A stretch of 64,000 bases of DNA from CAZGXI01 sp964529715. GTDB taxonomy: Bacteria > Chloroflexota > Anaerolineae > Aggregatilineales > Ch27. The translations under genes were made by a program, and so were the position numbers. Below the pieces are notes generated by a model, which did not search any database, had not been told where the DNA came from, and saw only the letters and a program-made list of their open reading frames with translations. The stretch lies in assembly GCA_964529715.1 (NCBI GenBank), contig CAZGXI010000002.1:168955-232954 (forward strand), read 5' to 3'. Below, in pieces: positions 26,165 to 34,722 of the stretch. How positions within the stretch are numbered: position 1 is the stretch's first letter; every line of letters begins with the position of its first letter.

Positions 26165-27121
26165 ATGGCAGCGGCGAACGCAACTACCCGGCCCGTCAGC
26201 CTGGGCGACGAAGACAACCCTGCAAGTTCGCGGTCGCTATGGCGCGTGATCCTGCGCCGCTTTCTGCGCCACCGCATGGCTATCGCGGGTGTGCTGATCC
26301 TGATAGGGATTGTGCTCTATGTCACCCTCGGCTCGCTGATTTACTCTGAAGCGGATGCCAACTACAACGATACCAGTCGGCGTCTACAACCCCCGTCGGT
26401 CGAACATCCCTTCGGCACAGATACGGTTGGGCGCGACATCCTGGCCCGCACGATCTACGGCGGCCAGATTTCGTTGATTATCGGGGTGTTCGCCGTGCTG
26501 GTCGCGGTGACGCTCGGTACAACGGTCGGTGCCCTGTCCGGCTACTATGGCGGTCTGCTGGACAGCCTGCTGATGCGCCTCACCGAAGCCATGCTCAGCG
26601 TACCGTCGCTGCTGCTGCTGCTGGTCATGGCGAAGTTCTTCAGCGGGCGCATCCCAGATGTGCAGGTGTTGGGCCGGACGTTCAGCGGCAGCGTGATCGT
26701 GATTATCGTGATCATCGGCATCACCAGTTGGATGTACCTGGCGCGGATCGTGCGGGCCAGCTTTCTCTCGCTAAAAGAGGCAGAATTTATCCTGGCGGCG
26801 CAGGCGCTCGGCGTGCCCAACCGCCGCATTATCTTGGCCCACATCCTGCCGAATGCACTGGCCCCGATCATCGTGGCGGCGACCCTGGGCGTCGCCGGGG
26901 CCATCCTGTCGGAAGCCTACATCAGTTTCCTGGGGCTAGGGGTCAAGCCGCCGACGGCCAGTTGGGGCAATATGCTGGATGGGGCCTATCAATACCTTGA
27001 GGAAGCGCCCTGGCTGTGGATTTTCCCCGGCCTACTGGTCATCCTGACGGTGATGAGCATCAACTTTGTGGGCGACGGGCTACGCGATGCGCTCGACCCG
27101 CGCACTGACAAGAAGGTCTAG
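26165..27121 (+). CDS. ABC transporter permease, DppC-like
   Basis: A 318-residue permease with about six helices. HPFGTDTVGRDILARTIYGG is the DppC/OppC signature before helix 2, and the EAA loop reads AEFILAAQALGVPNRR. AAGGAG is 9 nt upstream of the ATG at 26165. It pairs with the upstream DppB-like permease. No ATPase genes follow, because a terminator lies 13 bp after the stop; the ATPases must be encoded elsewhere. Confidence 0.9.
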   Translation: MAAANATTRPVSLGDEDNPASSRSLWRVILRRFLRHRMAIAGVLILIGIVLYVTLGSLIYSEADANYNDTSRRLQPPSVEHPFGTDTVGRDILARTIYGGQISLIIGVFAVLVAVTLGTTVGALSGYYGGLLDSLLMRLTEAMLSVPSLLLLLVMAKFFSGRIPDVQVLGRTFSGSVIVIIVIIGITSWMYLARIVRASFLSLKEAEFILAAQALGVPNRRIILAHILPNALAPIIVAATLGVAGAILSEAYISFLGLGVKPPTASWGNMLDGAYQYLEEAPWLWIFPGLLVILTVMSINFVGDGLRDALDPRTDKKV

Positions 27122-27133
27122 CGGCCCAAAGCG

Positions 27134-27162
27134 AGGGCGGGGCTTGCGGCCCCGCCCTTTCG
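27134..27162 (+). terminator. intrinsic terminator of the ABC transporter operon
   Basis: AGGGCGGGGC (27134-27143) pairs perfectly with GCCCCGCCCT (27149-27158), followed by TTCGTTT. Confidence 0.7.
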
Positions 27163-27169
27163 TTTCAGA

Positions 27170-28444
27170 CTACAGGTGATTTTCCGGCGGGATCAGGTCC
27201 AGCCGATGACCAACGACCTCGAACGCCTTGAGGGCGCGATCGAGGTGCTCCTTGCGGTGCGTCGCCATGTAACTGGTGCGTAGCAGGCTCTTGTTCGGCG
27301 GCACGCCTGGCGGAATGACCGGGTTGGTGTAGACTCCCTCTTCGATCAGCGCGCCCCAGGTGATGCCAGTACGGTACATCTCACCAATGATAATCGGGAT
27401 GATCGGCGTGCAGCTTGTGCCGGTGTTGTAACCGAGCTTCTTAAACCCGGCGCGCATGTACTCGGCGTTTTCCCACAACCGCTGGACATGCTCCGGCTCG
27501 GATTCGATAATATCGACGGCGGCCAGCACAGCAGCCACGCACGGCGCCGGCAGCGCGGCACTGAAGATCATCGGACGGGCGAAGTGCTGAATGTAGTGCA
27601 CGACCTGCTCATCGCCAGCGATAAAGCCGCCGATGGAGGCGAAGCTCTTGCTAAACGTGCCCATGATCAGGTCTACTTCCTCGGTGACGCCGAAGTGGGC
27701 CGCCGTGCCATGCCCGTTGCCCAACACGCCGACACTGTGCGCATCGTCCACCATGATGCGCGCCCCGTACCGCTTGGCAATTTCGATGATCTCCGGCAGC
27801 GGGGCAATGTCGCCGCTCATGCTGTAGACGCCGTCTACCACCACCAGTTTCCCGGCATCAGCGGGAATCTTCTTCAACACGCTGACCAGACTATCCAGAT
27901 CGTTGTGGTTGAAGCGTTTGATCTCGGCGCGGCTGAAGATGGCCCCATCAACGATGCTGGCGTGGTCCTCTTTGTCCAGGATGAGGTAGTCACCCTTTTG
28001 CGCAATGGCCGAGATCGTACCGAGGTTGGTCTGGTAGCCGGTTGAGAAAACCAGTGCCGCTTCTTTGTTGACGAACTTCGCCAGCCGCTGATCCAGGTCA
28101 CGGTGCAGTTGCAGGTTGCCATTGAGGTAACGCGAGCCGGTCACGCTGGTGCCGTAGTGCTCCAGCGCCTTCATAGCCGCCTCTTTCACGCGCGGATGCG
28201 TCGTCAGCCCCAGGTAATTATTGGAGCCGATCATCACCACCTGCTTGCCCTCGAAATAGGCAACCACGCCCTCCGTATCGCTCAAAGGGCGAAAATAGGG
28301 ATAAATGCCCAGCGCCATCGCCTCTTTGGCCTGGGTGAAATCGTAGGCTTTCTGGAAAATATCCGCCGCCGGCCCGCTACTGGTGAGGAGGCTGCCTGCC
28401 TCGTCGAGTTCGTCGGGCAGCGTGCGGTCAACTGGATCGGCCAT
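27170..28444 (-). CDS. alpha-oxoamine synthase resembling serine palmitoyltransferase
   Basis: A 424-residue PLP enzyme of the alpha-oxoamine synthase family (KBL, BioF, ALAS, SPT), which joins an amino acid to an acyl-CoA with loss of CO2. The PLP Lys is Lys266 in GTFSKSFASIGG, the ring-stacking His161 is in DHASIVDG, and DDAHS holds the cofactor Asp. The N-terminal IYPYFRP (47-53) and overall pattern resemble bacterial serine palmitoyltransferases more than glycine acetyltransferase, as I recall them. Glycine C-acetyltransferase remains possible. AAGGGAG is 9 nt before the ATG. It lies 148 bp downstream of a GNAT gene on the same strand. Confidence 0.75.
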   Translation of the reverse strand: MADPVDRTLPDELDEAGSLLTSSGPAADIFQKAYDFTQAKEAMALGIYPYFRPLSDTEGVVAYFEGKQVVMIGSNNYLGLTTHPRVKEAAMKALEHYGTSVTGSRYLNGNLQLHRDLDQRLAKFVNKEAALVFSTGYQTNLGTISAIAQKGDYLILDKEDHASIVDGAIFSRAEIKRFNHNDLDSLVSVLKKIPADAGKLVVVDGVYSMSGDIAPLPEIIEIAKRYGARIMVDDAHSVGVLGNGHGTAAHFGVTEEVDLIMGTFSKSFASIGGFIAGDEQVVHYIQHFARPMIFSAALPAPCVAAVLAAVDIIESEPEHVQRLWENAEYMRAGFKKLGYNTGTSCTPIIPIIIGEMYRTGITWGALIEEGVYTNPVIPPGVPPNKSLLRTSYMATHRKEHLDRALKAFEVVGHRLDLIPPENHL

Positions 28445-28592
28445 TGGAAGGAACTCCCTTTCTATCCTGTGGCGCAGGGATTTGGCTCAAAGTGGCTGGA
28501 ATCGCATGAATTACGCGGCGTTCTGAGTTTACAACAGGGAACGCTGCCAGAGATGATTTTAACAGACCGGACGGGATCGGCCAAAAAGTGAT

Positions 28593-29549
28593 TTACCTCT
28601 CCGACGAACAGAAGTGTTCCCAACCTGCCGGTCTGGGCCAGATGTACGTCCACACCGAGCCGACCTCGCGGTAGCCCAGGCTTTCGTAAAGTAACCGGGC
28701 GGGGTTCCCCGCCGTCACGCCAAGCAGCCCCTTAACGACCCCGGCAGCGCGAAAAACGCCGTGCGTGTGGTGCATCAGGGCACGAGCCAATCCCCGGCGA
28801 CGATGATCGGGCGACACGCAGATTTCGGCGGTGAACCCCTCTCCTCCACTACGCCGGGTCGCCAGCGTGACAGCAGCAACTTCGTCCCCGGCGGCGATCA
28901 CCAGACCGCTGGCCTGAGGGTCAAAATCTCCGTACTGACCGAACAACGTCTGCCGAACGATGGCGCGCGTCGATTCGTAGGAGCGCAGTTCGGGGATCAG
29001 TAACGCATCGAGCGAACCCACATTGGCGCGGTAAATGACCTGGGCAGCCTGATCCAACCGGGCACTGTCCCACGCAGTCAGCGTATACCCGGCAGGCAGC
29101 GTCACCGTCCAGTCGCGGATCGAGAGATCGGCGCACATGAGGAATCGTCGCGCACCTACAAAACCCTGCGCTTCCAGCGCATCGCGCACCGACGGCGGCA
29201 CTTCAGGCAGTTCGCCATAGATGCCGCCGGTCGCCCGGACGCACATCCCCTGCATAGCGCGCGCCAGCAGATCATGGGCAACGCCCTCAGGAGCGCCCGG
29301 CAACACATAAAGCAGACGCAGATAGCCTGTATTGCCTTCTAATCTCCAGGCCACAATTCCCACCGCCGTGCCGTTCTCAGCGGCCAACACGGCGTTCAAC
29401 TCTCCATAACGAGCGGCAATTGCCACAGTATCTATCAGGTGACGGTCCTCTGGCAGCGCCAGGCCGCTGGCCTGCATGTGCGTCACCAGCCCACTGGCGA
29501 GATCATCCAAGCGCACCGAAGCATCGAGCAGCGAGATAAGTCGGGTCAT
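28593..29549 (-). CDS. tandem-GNAT acetyltransferase-like protein
   Basis: A 318-residue protein with two GNAT-like halves. The N-terminal half (about residues 10-140) has a weak acetyl-CoA loop. The C-terminal half (about 150-305) has a complete one, VSPDHRRRGLARALMHH, followed by NPARLLYESLGYREVG. The family acylates amines of small molecules or proteins. It starts 6 bp after the stop of the site-2-protease-like gene, so the two are probably co-transcribed. Confidence 0.78.
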   Translation of the reverse strand: MTRLISLLDASVRLDDLASGLVTHMQASGLALPEDRHLIDTVAIAARYGELNAVLAAENGTAVGIVAWRLEGNTGYLRLLYVLPGAPEGVAHDLLARAMQGMCVRATGGIYGELPEVPPSVRDALEAQGFVGARRFLMCADLSIRDWTVTLPAGYTLTAWDSARLDQAAQVIYRANVGSLDALLIPELRSYESTRAIVRQTLFGQYGDFDPQASGLVIAAGDEVAAVTLATRRSGGEGFTAEICVSPDHRRRGLARALMHHTHGVFRAAGVVKGLLGVTAGNPARLLYESLGYREVGSVWTYIWPRPAGWEHFCSSER

Positions 29550-29555
29550 AGAAAA

Positions 29556-30266
29556 TCAGTCCCGGCGCAGCGAGTCGAGCACAGCCGCCACGCCGAACAC
29601 ACCCAGGGCCACGCCGGCAAGCGGTTTCTTCAGCAGAAAAGCGGCAATGGCGAGGATGCCGGAAAGCAGAGCAACGTTCATGCCTGCCTCACGAACTGTG
29701 CGGGCGGCTTCCTGCAAATCGCCCGTACTGCCGTACACGCCCCACTTGAGCAGCGAGCCGCCATCTAGGGAAGGCAGAGGAACTAGGGAAAGACCACCGA
29801 TCAGGACCGTAAAGCCCAGGAAGGTGTCCAGCAGGTCGCGGGCAAACGGTCCAGGCGGCAACAATCGCCGCAAGGAACGCGCCGTCAGCCCGGCAATCAG
29901 GCTGGCAAGAGGGCCACCAATCGCCCGGCCCAGGTGGGTATCTGGCGAAACATTGTCATTATAGTAGATGTTCACCTGCTGCACGGCGGTCAGCACCAGG
30001 GCGTCCATCGGCGCACCGACAGCCCGCGCAGTGAAGATGTGACCAACGCTGTGGGCAAAATAAGCAACCTCAAACAGCAACGCCCAGATCAACGTCAGAC
30101 GCAGGCGACCCAGTAAGCGCATCGCCGGGTAGCGCCGACCGACGAGAGTCCAGCACAGGCCAACAACAGCGCCTAGATGCAGCGGCGCCCCCAGGTCGGC
30201 CTGGACGCGCGTTCCGGCCAGTGTAAACAAGGTTTCGGGCGCTGGAGGAACCGATGGTTTGCTCAT
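29556..30266 (-). CDS. M50-like membrane protein with degenerate active site
   Basis: A 236-residue membrane protein with about five helices that resembles site-2 proteases (M50). The zinc motif HExxH reads HSVGH (72-76), so the catalytic Glu is Ser73. The second motif survives as PLPSLDGG with Asp168. Loss of the Glu normally abolishes proteolysis, so this may be a pseudoprotease that binds membrane peptides, or another zinc protein. The reading frame is intact, so it is not a decayed gene. Confidence 0.68.
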   Translation of the reverse strand: MSKPSVPPAPETLFTLAGTRVQADLGAPLHLGAVVGLCWTLVGRRYPAMRLLGRLRLTLIWALLFEVAYFAHSVGHIFTARAVGAPMDALVLTAVQQVNIYYNDNVSPDTHLGRAIGGPLASLIAGLTARSLRRLLPPGPFARDLLDTFLGFTVLIGGLSLVPLPSLDGGSLLKWGVYGSTGDLQEAARTVREAGMNVALLSGILAIAAFLLKKPLAGVALGVFGVAAVLDSLRRD

Positions 30267-30283
30267 ACCCCCCCAAACAAACA

Positions 30284-30333
30284 GTTAGCGGTCAGCCGTC
30301 AGCATATCTTGATGCCAACAGCCAACCGCTAAC
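30284..30333. repeat. inverted repeat with CAGCCGTCAGC core
   Basis: GTTAGCGGT (30284-30292) is inverted as ACCGCTAAC (30325-30333). The interior contains GTCAGCCGTCAGC, the complement of the unit repeated at 56472-56508. It lies in the 83-bp gap between two minus-strand genes and may also work as a terminator. Confidence 0.5.
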
Positions 30334-30349
30334 GGCTAGGTGCAACGAA

Positions 30350-30985
30350 TCAGAACCAGTAACTTTCCAACCAGTCGAGCAAAGCAGCCAGCACATCCTC
30401 GGTCATGCGGACCGCCGCCTCAAAGCGACGCGGTGAAAAGGCATAGGCGCGGATGCTGTACTTGCGCACCACGAAGATCATGTAGTCGCGCTCCCAACGG
30501 GCGCGGCTCCACAGAAAAGCGATACCCTGTTCGCGGCGCATCAGGTCCAGCCAGCGACGCCGGTCCACCTCGGCCAGATTGCACAACTCGAAACGCAACG
30601 ACAGCATCGCGCCCAACGTGAAACTGAGTTCGAGCGCGCCATTGATCCGATTCAGGTCAACCGTCAACAAGGTGCCGCCGTCCTGGGTGGTCAGGGTCGC
30701 CGTGCTACGCGATCCGGTCATTGCGTCTGGGCGGAAACTGATTTCCGAGAGCAGCGGTGGCCCAACAAACCGCTTGCTCAGTTCAATATCCAGGTCGATT
30801 TCGCCAGTGAAGAAACGCTGGAGCACGGTCGGCGCGGATCGCTGAATGCTATATTGATGACCGGAAAGGATCAATTCGCGTTGCAACAGCTCCAGGTTGC
30901 CGTTGGGCTGCTGGGCACGCAGATCGCCATCGTCGGGCAACAACACCTCGTCTCCGGTCAATGGTGGAACAATACGTTCGGTCAT
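30350..30985 (-). CDS. protein of unknown function
   Basis: A 211-residue soluble protein with no recognised motif. It is rich in Arg and Leu, with alternating strands in the middle (SEISFRPDAM, STATLTTQDGGTLLTVDLN) and a helical C-terminus (MTEDVLAALLDWLESYW). The ATG at 30985 was chosen because a TATACT -10 (minus strand, 31020-31015) would start transcription near 31008, downstream of the other in-frame ATG at 31030. Position suggests co-expression with the M50-like and GNAT genes. Confidence 0.65.
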   Translation of the reverse strand: MTERIVPPLTGDEVLLPDDGDLRAQQPNGNLELLQRELILSGHQYSIQRSAPTVLQRFFTGEIDLDIELSKRFVGPPLLSEISFRPDAMTGSRSTATLTTQDGGTLLTVDLNRINGALELSFTLGAMLSLRFELCNLAEVDRRRWLDLMRREQGIAFLWSRARWERDYMIFVVRKYSIRAYAFSPRRFEAAVRMTEDVLAALLDWLESYWF

Positions 30986-31057
30986 AGCTTGCGGCGCCTG
31001 TTTCACTTTCCAACAGTATACAACAGGCATCCTCGCACGCCTATCCTGCGCCTGGTA

Positions 31058-32224
31058 CTACTCTGCCATAGGACGAAGCGGCTTTTCATATATACGGTAC
31101 GTCTTGTAAATCTGTCCCCGAACCAACTCCGCGACCTGAACCATTGCCTGGTTATTGGCAAGAATCCAGCCGAAATCGGCCTCGTGGAACCCCATTTTCA
31201 CCGCCGGGTCGATGATGTCCATGTAGAGCATGGCGTCGATTCCCCGCCCGCGATATTCCTCCAGCACGCCCAGGAACGGAACGCGCACCCGGTTGACCTT
31301 GCGACGGATCTTCCAGTACCAGAGCAGGCGCAACAAGGTGATAATCTCCGGCGTATCAGGATGCGGTCGGGCCAAGCCGATGGCCTGATTGAGGTCCGGG
31401 AACAGCAGTACGAAACCCACCGGCCTGCCGTCGATCTCGGCGATCAGGCCCATACGCGGGTCGAAAAACGGACGTAGTTGCTTGATGAGGTACACCATCT
31501 CCTCATGCTTCGGCGGAACAAAGCCCCAGTTATCTGACCACGCGCCGATATAGAGTTGTTCCAACAGTTCGATCTCGTGGTCCAAGTGCTTCATATCTGG
31601 CAGGCGCATGGTCACTTTGCTGCGCTCGCGCAGTTTTCCGACTACCCGCTTGAGCTTCGGCGGCACATTCTCGCCCATCATGTCTGCCGCCAGGATACGG
31701 TAGGAGGCCAGATCCATGATACCTTTGTACCCCGCCGCCTCGACATAAGCCATATAATACGGTGGATTATAGGGCATCAGCAGCACGTGTGGCGGACCGA
31801 AGCCATCGACCTGCAAGCCGAATTCCCCCAGATCGTTAAAACTGGCCGGGCCACGAATGGCGTCGTAGCCTTTGGCACGCACCCATTCTTCGGCAGTGCT
31901 CAAGAGCGCCAGGGCCGCCTCACGATCATCGAGCACTTCAAACAGGCCAAACCAGCCGATGTGCTCCTTGTGAAATTCATTGTGGTGGTGGTTGATAAAG
32001 GCAGCGATGGTGCCAACCGGCGTTGTGCCGCGCCAGGCAATAAAGTAATCAATGTCCAGGTAAGATAGAGTCGGGTTCTTGCGCGGATCGAGCATATCCC
32101 GGCGCATCGAGACCAATGGCGGAACCCAGTGCGGATCGTCCTTATAAACGGTCCAGGGAAAACGTAAAAAGGTTTTGTGATCGGCAGGTCCGGCCACACG
32201 GCGGACAGAGATCGTTGAGGTCAT
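31058..32224 (-). CDS. GNAT-fold acyltransferase family protein (FPW..DPxWVPPL type)
   Basis: A 388-residue protein of a conserved acyl-CoA N-acyltransferase family. The N-terminus has the hallmark FLRFPWTVYKDDPHWVPPL (about residues 20-38). IRGPASFND lies mid-protein, and the C-terminus carries VLEEYRGRGIDAMLY, a GNAT acyl-CoA loop. GGGGAGGAAACAGC precedes the ATG. Bacterial ceramide synthases are also reported to be GNAT-fold proteins; whether this one belongs with them cannot be decided by eye. It is the first of five minus-strand genes ending in the serine palmitoyltransferase-like enzyme. Confidence 0.72.
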   Translation of the reverse strand: MTSTISVRRVAGPADHKTFLRFPWTVYKDDPHWVPPLVSMRRDMLDPRKNPTLSYLDIDYFIAWRGTTPVGTIAAFINHHHNEFHKEHIGWFGLFEVLDDREAALALLSTAEEWVRAKGYDAIRGPASFNDLGEFGLQVDGFGPPHVLLMPYNPPYYMAYVEAAGYKGIMDLASYRILAADMMGENVPPKLKRVVGKLRERSKVTMRLPDMKHLDHEIELLEQLYIGAWSDNWGFVPPKHEEMVYLIKQLRPFFDPRMGLIAEIDGRPVGFVLLFPDLNQAIGLARPHPDTPEIITLLRLLWYWKIRRKVNRVRVPFLGVLEEYRGRGIDAMLYMDIIDPAVKMGFHEADFGWILANNQAMVQVAELVRGQIYKTYRIYEKPLRPMAE

Positions 32225-32334
32225 GCTGTTTCCTCCCCAAAGGTGCGTCCCCTATGATAGCCCAAAAACGGTAGATGGCGAACACCAACGTGCTTTCGGT
32301 TCCCCGCCTCATCGGAGAGGCCAGGGGGAGGAAT

Positions 32335-32363
32335 CTGTTCAAGTGCTTTTTCTCTGCTAAAAT
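32335..32363 (+). promoter_or_regulatory. promoter CTGTTC-17-TAAAAT
   Basis: TAAAAT at 32358-32363, preceded by GC, with CTGTTC 17 bp upstream. The predicted start is near 32370, about 60 nt before the ATG at 32431. Confidence 0.5.
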
Positions 32364-32430
32364 TCGCTCCGCTTTGAAGATTATCATTGGAAATCAGGCT
32401 CTCTAGAACCCACACGAGGAGTGAATAACC

Positions 32431-34644
32431 ATGAACCGTCGAATCGCCCTGGCGCTGATCGTGCTGGCGCTGCTGCCTGCCTCGATCAGCCTGGCCCAGG
32501 GCAATGATCCCGATACGGCGGTCAACCTGGCAATTGACCACCTAGGCCGTCAGTTAGGCATCACACTGACGCGCGCACAGTTAAGCGGCTGGAACTGGCA
32601 GGAAACCCTCTGGCCAGATACGTCGATGGCCTGCCCGCAACCCGGCGCAGCTTATGAGCCGACCCCCACACGCGGCTACATCATCATCCTGGATTACCGG
32701 GGGCAGACCTACGAACTACACGTCGCCCCTGCCGCCGGTGTTGTCGTCCTATGCAGCGGATCTGCCCAGCCAGGGCCGACGGCCACCCCCACGCCATCCG
32801 GGCCTGCCGCCCCGGCGGCCCCATCGACTCCCACCGGAAGTGCAACGCTATCTCCGGCAAGCGACCCGGAGACGTTGATCAATCTCGCCGTCCGGTTCCT
32901 CAGTGCGCAGCTCGGCGCGACGATCACACGCGCCGACCTGTCTGACTGGGGCTGGTCGGAGATCATCTGGACCGATGCCTCGCTCGGCTGCCCGCAACCC
33001 GGCCAGGTTTATGCCCAGGTGATGACGCGCGGCTACATGGTCACAATGGAACTCCTGGGAACAACCTACGAAGTCCGCATCACGGCGACAGGCGATTCGG
33101 CGGTGCTCTGCGAGCGCCCCCTGTCCGGCACTGCCCCAACATCGCCACCGAACACCACTCCCGCACAGCGTTATCCCCCCGAAACACTGACCGACATCGT
33201 CCTGGCTTATCTGAGTGAGCAGCTTGGCGTCGCCATCACGCGAGAGAACGCCCGGTGGACCTGGGAAGCCCAGAACTGGCCGGACGCAGCCCTGGGTTGC
33301 CCGGTCGAGGGCCGCGTTTATGAGCCGGTGGAAAGCGCCGGATACGCCTTCAGCGTACAGTACCTCGGCGAGGTCTACCAGGTGCACGTCGCCATTACGG
33401 GTGCCCGCATGATCGTGCCTTGTAATGCGGTCGGTACATTCTTGCAGCCGATGGAACTGCCATCGCTGGATGAGTACGCTATGACTGCCAACGTCCCAGC
33501 TGGGCTATTTGTCTATACCGGCGCAGACGGCGAAGTCTATCTCGCCGGCGTAGATCGGATGCCCGGCCAGGCGATCACTGCCGGCGTGACGGTGACGTTG
33601 ACCGAAGATACGCTGTCTTTTCTCCAATACGACCACCTGTATGGTTATTACCGTTGGTCGCCTGATGGGACGCAAATTGCCTTTCTGGACAGTCAGGAAC
33701 ATCGTCTGCTAGCAACAGATGTGCAGGGATCGGTGCCGGTCGTGCTGGCAGAAAATCTCGCCCTGCTCTACCCACCGACCTGGAGTCCTGATGGGACGGA
33801 GATCGCTTACGTGACCCCGACTGACGCCATGAACAACAACAATCAGGTCATGGCGATCTATGCCATTCCTGCGCCAATCAACGGTGAAACAGGCGAACCG
33901 CGTCTGGTAGCAACCTTTGAGCAAGGCGTCGGCTGTGGCGGCGGCAGCCTCGACCCCTCCGACGCGCTGCGCGAGCGTCAGGTCGGTTACATGGGCAACG
34001 CCCTAACGTTCACCTGGCTAAACGATGGCAATATCTTGTTCTCCAATCACTGTTCTGGGCTAGGCCTGAGTCGCCTGGACCTGATGACCGGCGTAACGAC
34101 CGTGATCTCGCCGGATATAGCCCGCGTCGCGCTCAGTCCGGATCAGAGCCGGATCGCGGGGATCGTCTTCGATGCGAACCGACAGCGTACCTCGCTGGTC
34201 GTGGTGGACCTGAGTAGCGGTGCGTCGCAGACGCTCGCGCTGGATTTTCTGCCAGACCAGGTCATCTGGGCGGCAGATGGCGCCAGCCTATACACCAGTT
34301 CTCGGACGCTGATCGAATGGGTCGGCGATCTGACCTCCGGCGGTCCGGCGGCGGGCGAGTATGACGTGCGCCTGTGGCAGGTTGATCTGGCAACAGGAGC
34401 GGCGCAAACACTGGCGCAATATACTGCGCACAGCATCGGCACGCTGACCGCTGCACCAGGAGGAACAGGGCTGATCTACACGGTTATCGGCAGCGCCCGC
34501 GACACAGTGATGGGCCTTGGAAACGGCCAGATCATCCCGCCGATCACGCGGCTTTACTTTCTCGATTCGGCAGGACAAATCACTGAGTTAGGCGAAGGCA
34601 GCTATCCCGCTTTTCAGCCGGAGATCAGCGGCGAGGTGGGCTAA
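32431..34644 (+). CDS. secreted protein with three tandem repeats and a beta-propeller
   Basis: A 737-residue exported protein. A signal peptide (1-22, ending SLAQ) is followed by three copies of a domain of about 85 residues (roughly 28-112, 147-230 and 250-338). Each has a helix (L-x2-QLG-x2-ITR), a Trp-rich turn and the block WPDxSLGCPxPGxxY, then GYxxxxxYLGxxYEVH. A Pro/Thr-rich linker separates copies 1 and 2. The remainder is a TolB/PD40-type propeller with YYRWSPDGTQIAFLD and PTWSPDGTEIAYV. Probably a surface binding protein. GAGGAG is 9 nt before the ATG. Confidence 0.8.
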   Translation: MNRRIALALIVLALLPASISLAQGNDPDTAVNLAIDHLGRQLGITLTRAQLSGWNWQETLWPDTSMACPQPGAAYEPTPTRGYIIILDYRGQTYELHVAPAAGVVVLCSGSAQPGPTATPTPSGPAAPAAPSTPTGSATLSPASDPETLINLAVRFLSAQLGATITRADLSDWGWSEIIWTDASLGCPQPGQVYAQVMTRGYMVTMELLGTTYEVRITATGDSAVLCERPLSGTAPTSPPNTTPAQRYPPETLTDIVLAYLSEQLGVAITRENARWTWEAQNWPDAALGCPVEGRVYEPVESAGYAFSVQYLGEVYQVHVAITGARMIVPCNAVGTFLQPMELPSLDEYAMTANVPAGLFVYTGADGEVYLAGVDRMPGQAITAGVTVTLTEDTLSFLQYDHLYGYYRWSPDGTQIAFLDSQEHRLLATDVQGSVPVVLAENLALLYPPTWSPDGTEIAYVTPTDAMNNNNQVMAIYAIPAPINGETGEPRLVATFEQGVGCGGGSLDPSDALRERQVGYMGNALTFTWLNDGNILFSNHCSGLGLSRLDLMTGVTTVISPDIARVALSPDQSRIAGIVFDANRQRTSLVVVDLSSGASQTLALDFLPDQVIWAADGASLYTSSRTLIEWVGDLTSGGPAAGEYDVRLWQVDLATGAAQTLAQYTAHSIGTLTAAPGGTGLIYTVIGSARDTVMGLGNGQIIPPITRLYFLDSAGQITELGEGSYPAFQPEISGEVG

Positions 34645-34674
34645 AAACCTGCACTTTCTGTGGCACAAAAACCC

Positions 34675-34699
34675 AGCGGCGGACGGTGTGTCCGCCGCT
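34675..34699. terminator. intrinsic terminator after inositol-phosphate synthase
   Basis: AGCGGCGGAC (34675-34684) pairs perfectly with GTCCGCCGCT (34690-34699). On the minus strand it is followed by GGGTTTTTGTG, so it mainly serves the minus-strand gene; it also follows the plus-strand propeller gene. Confidence 0.7.
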
Positions 34700-34722
34700 G
34701 CTGCGTCTCGATAGACGGCCAC

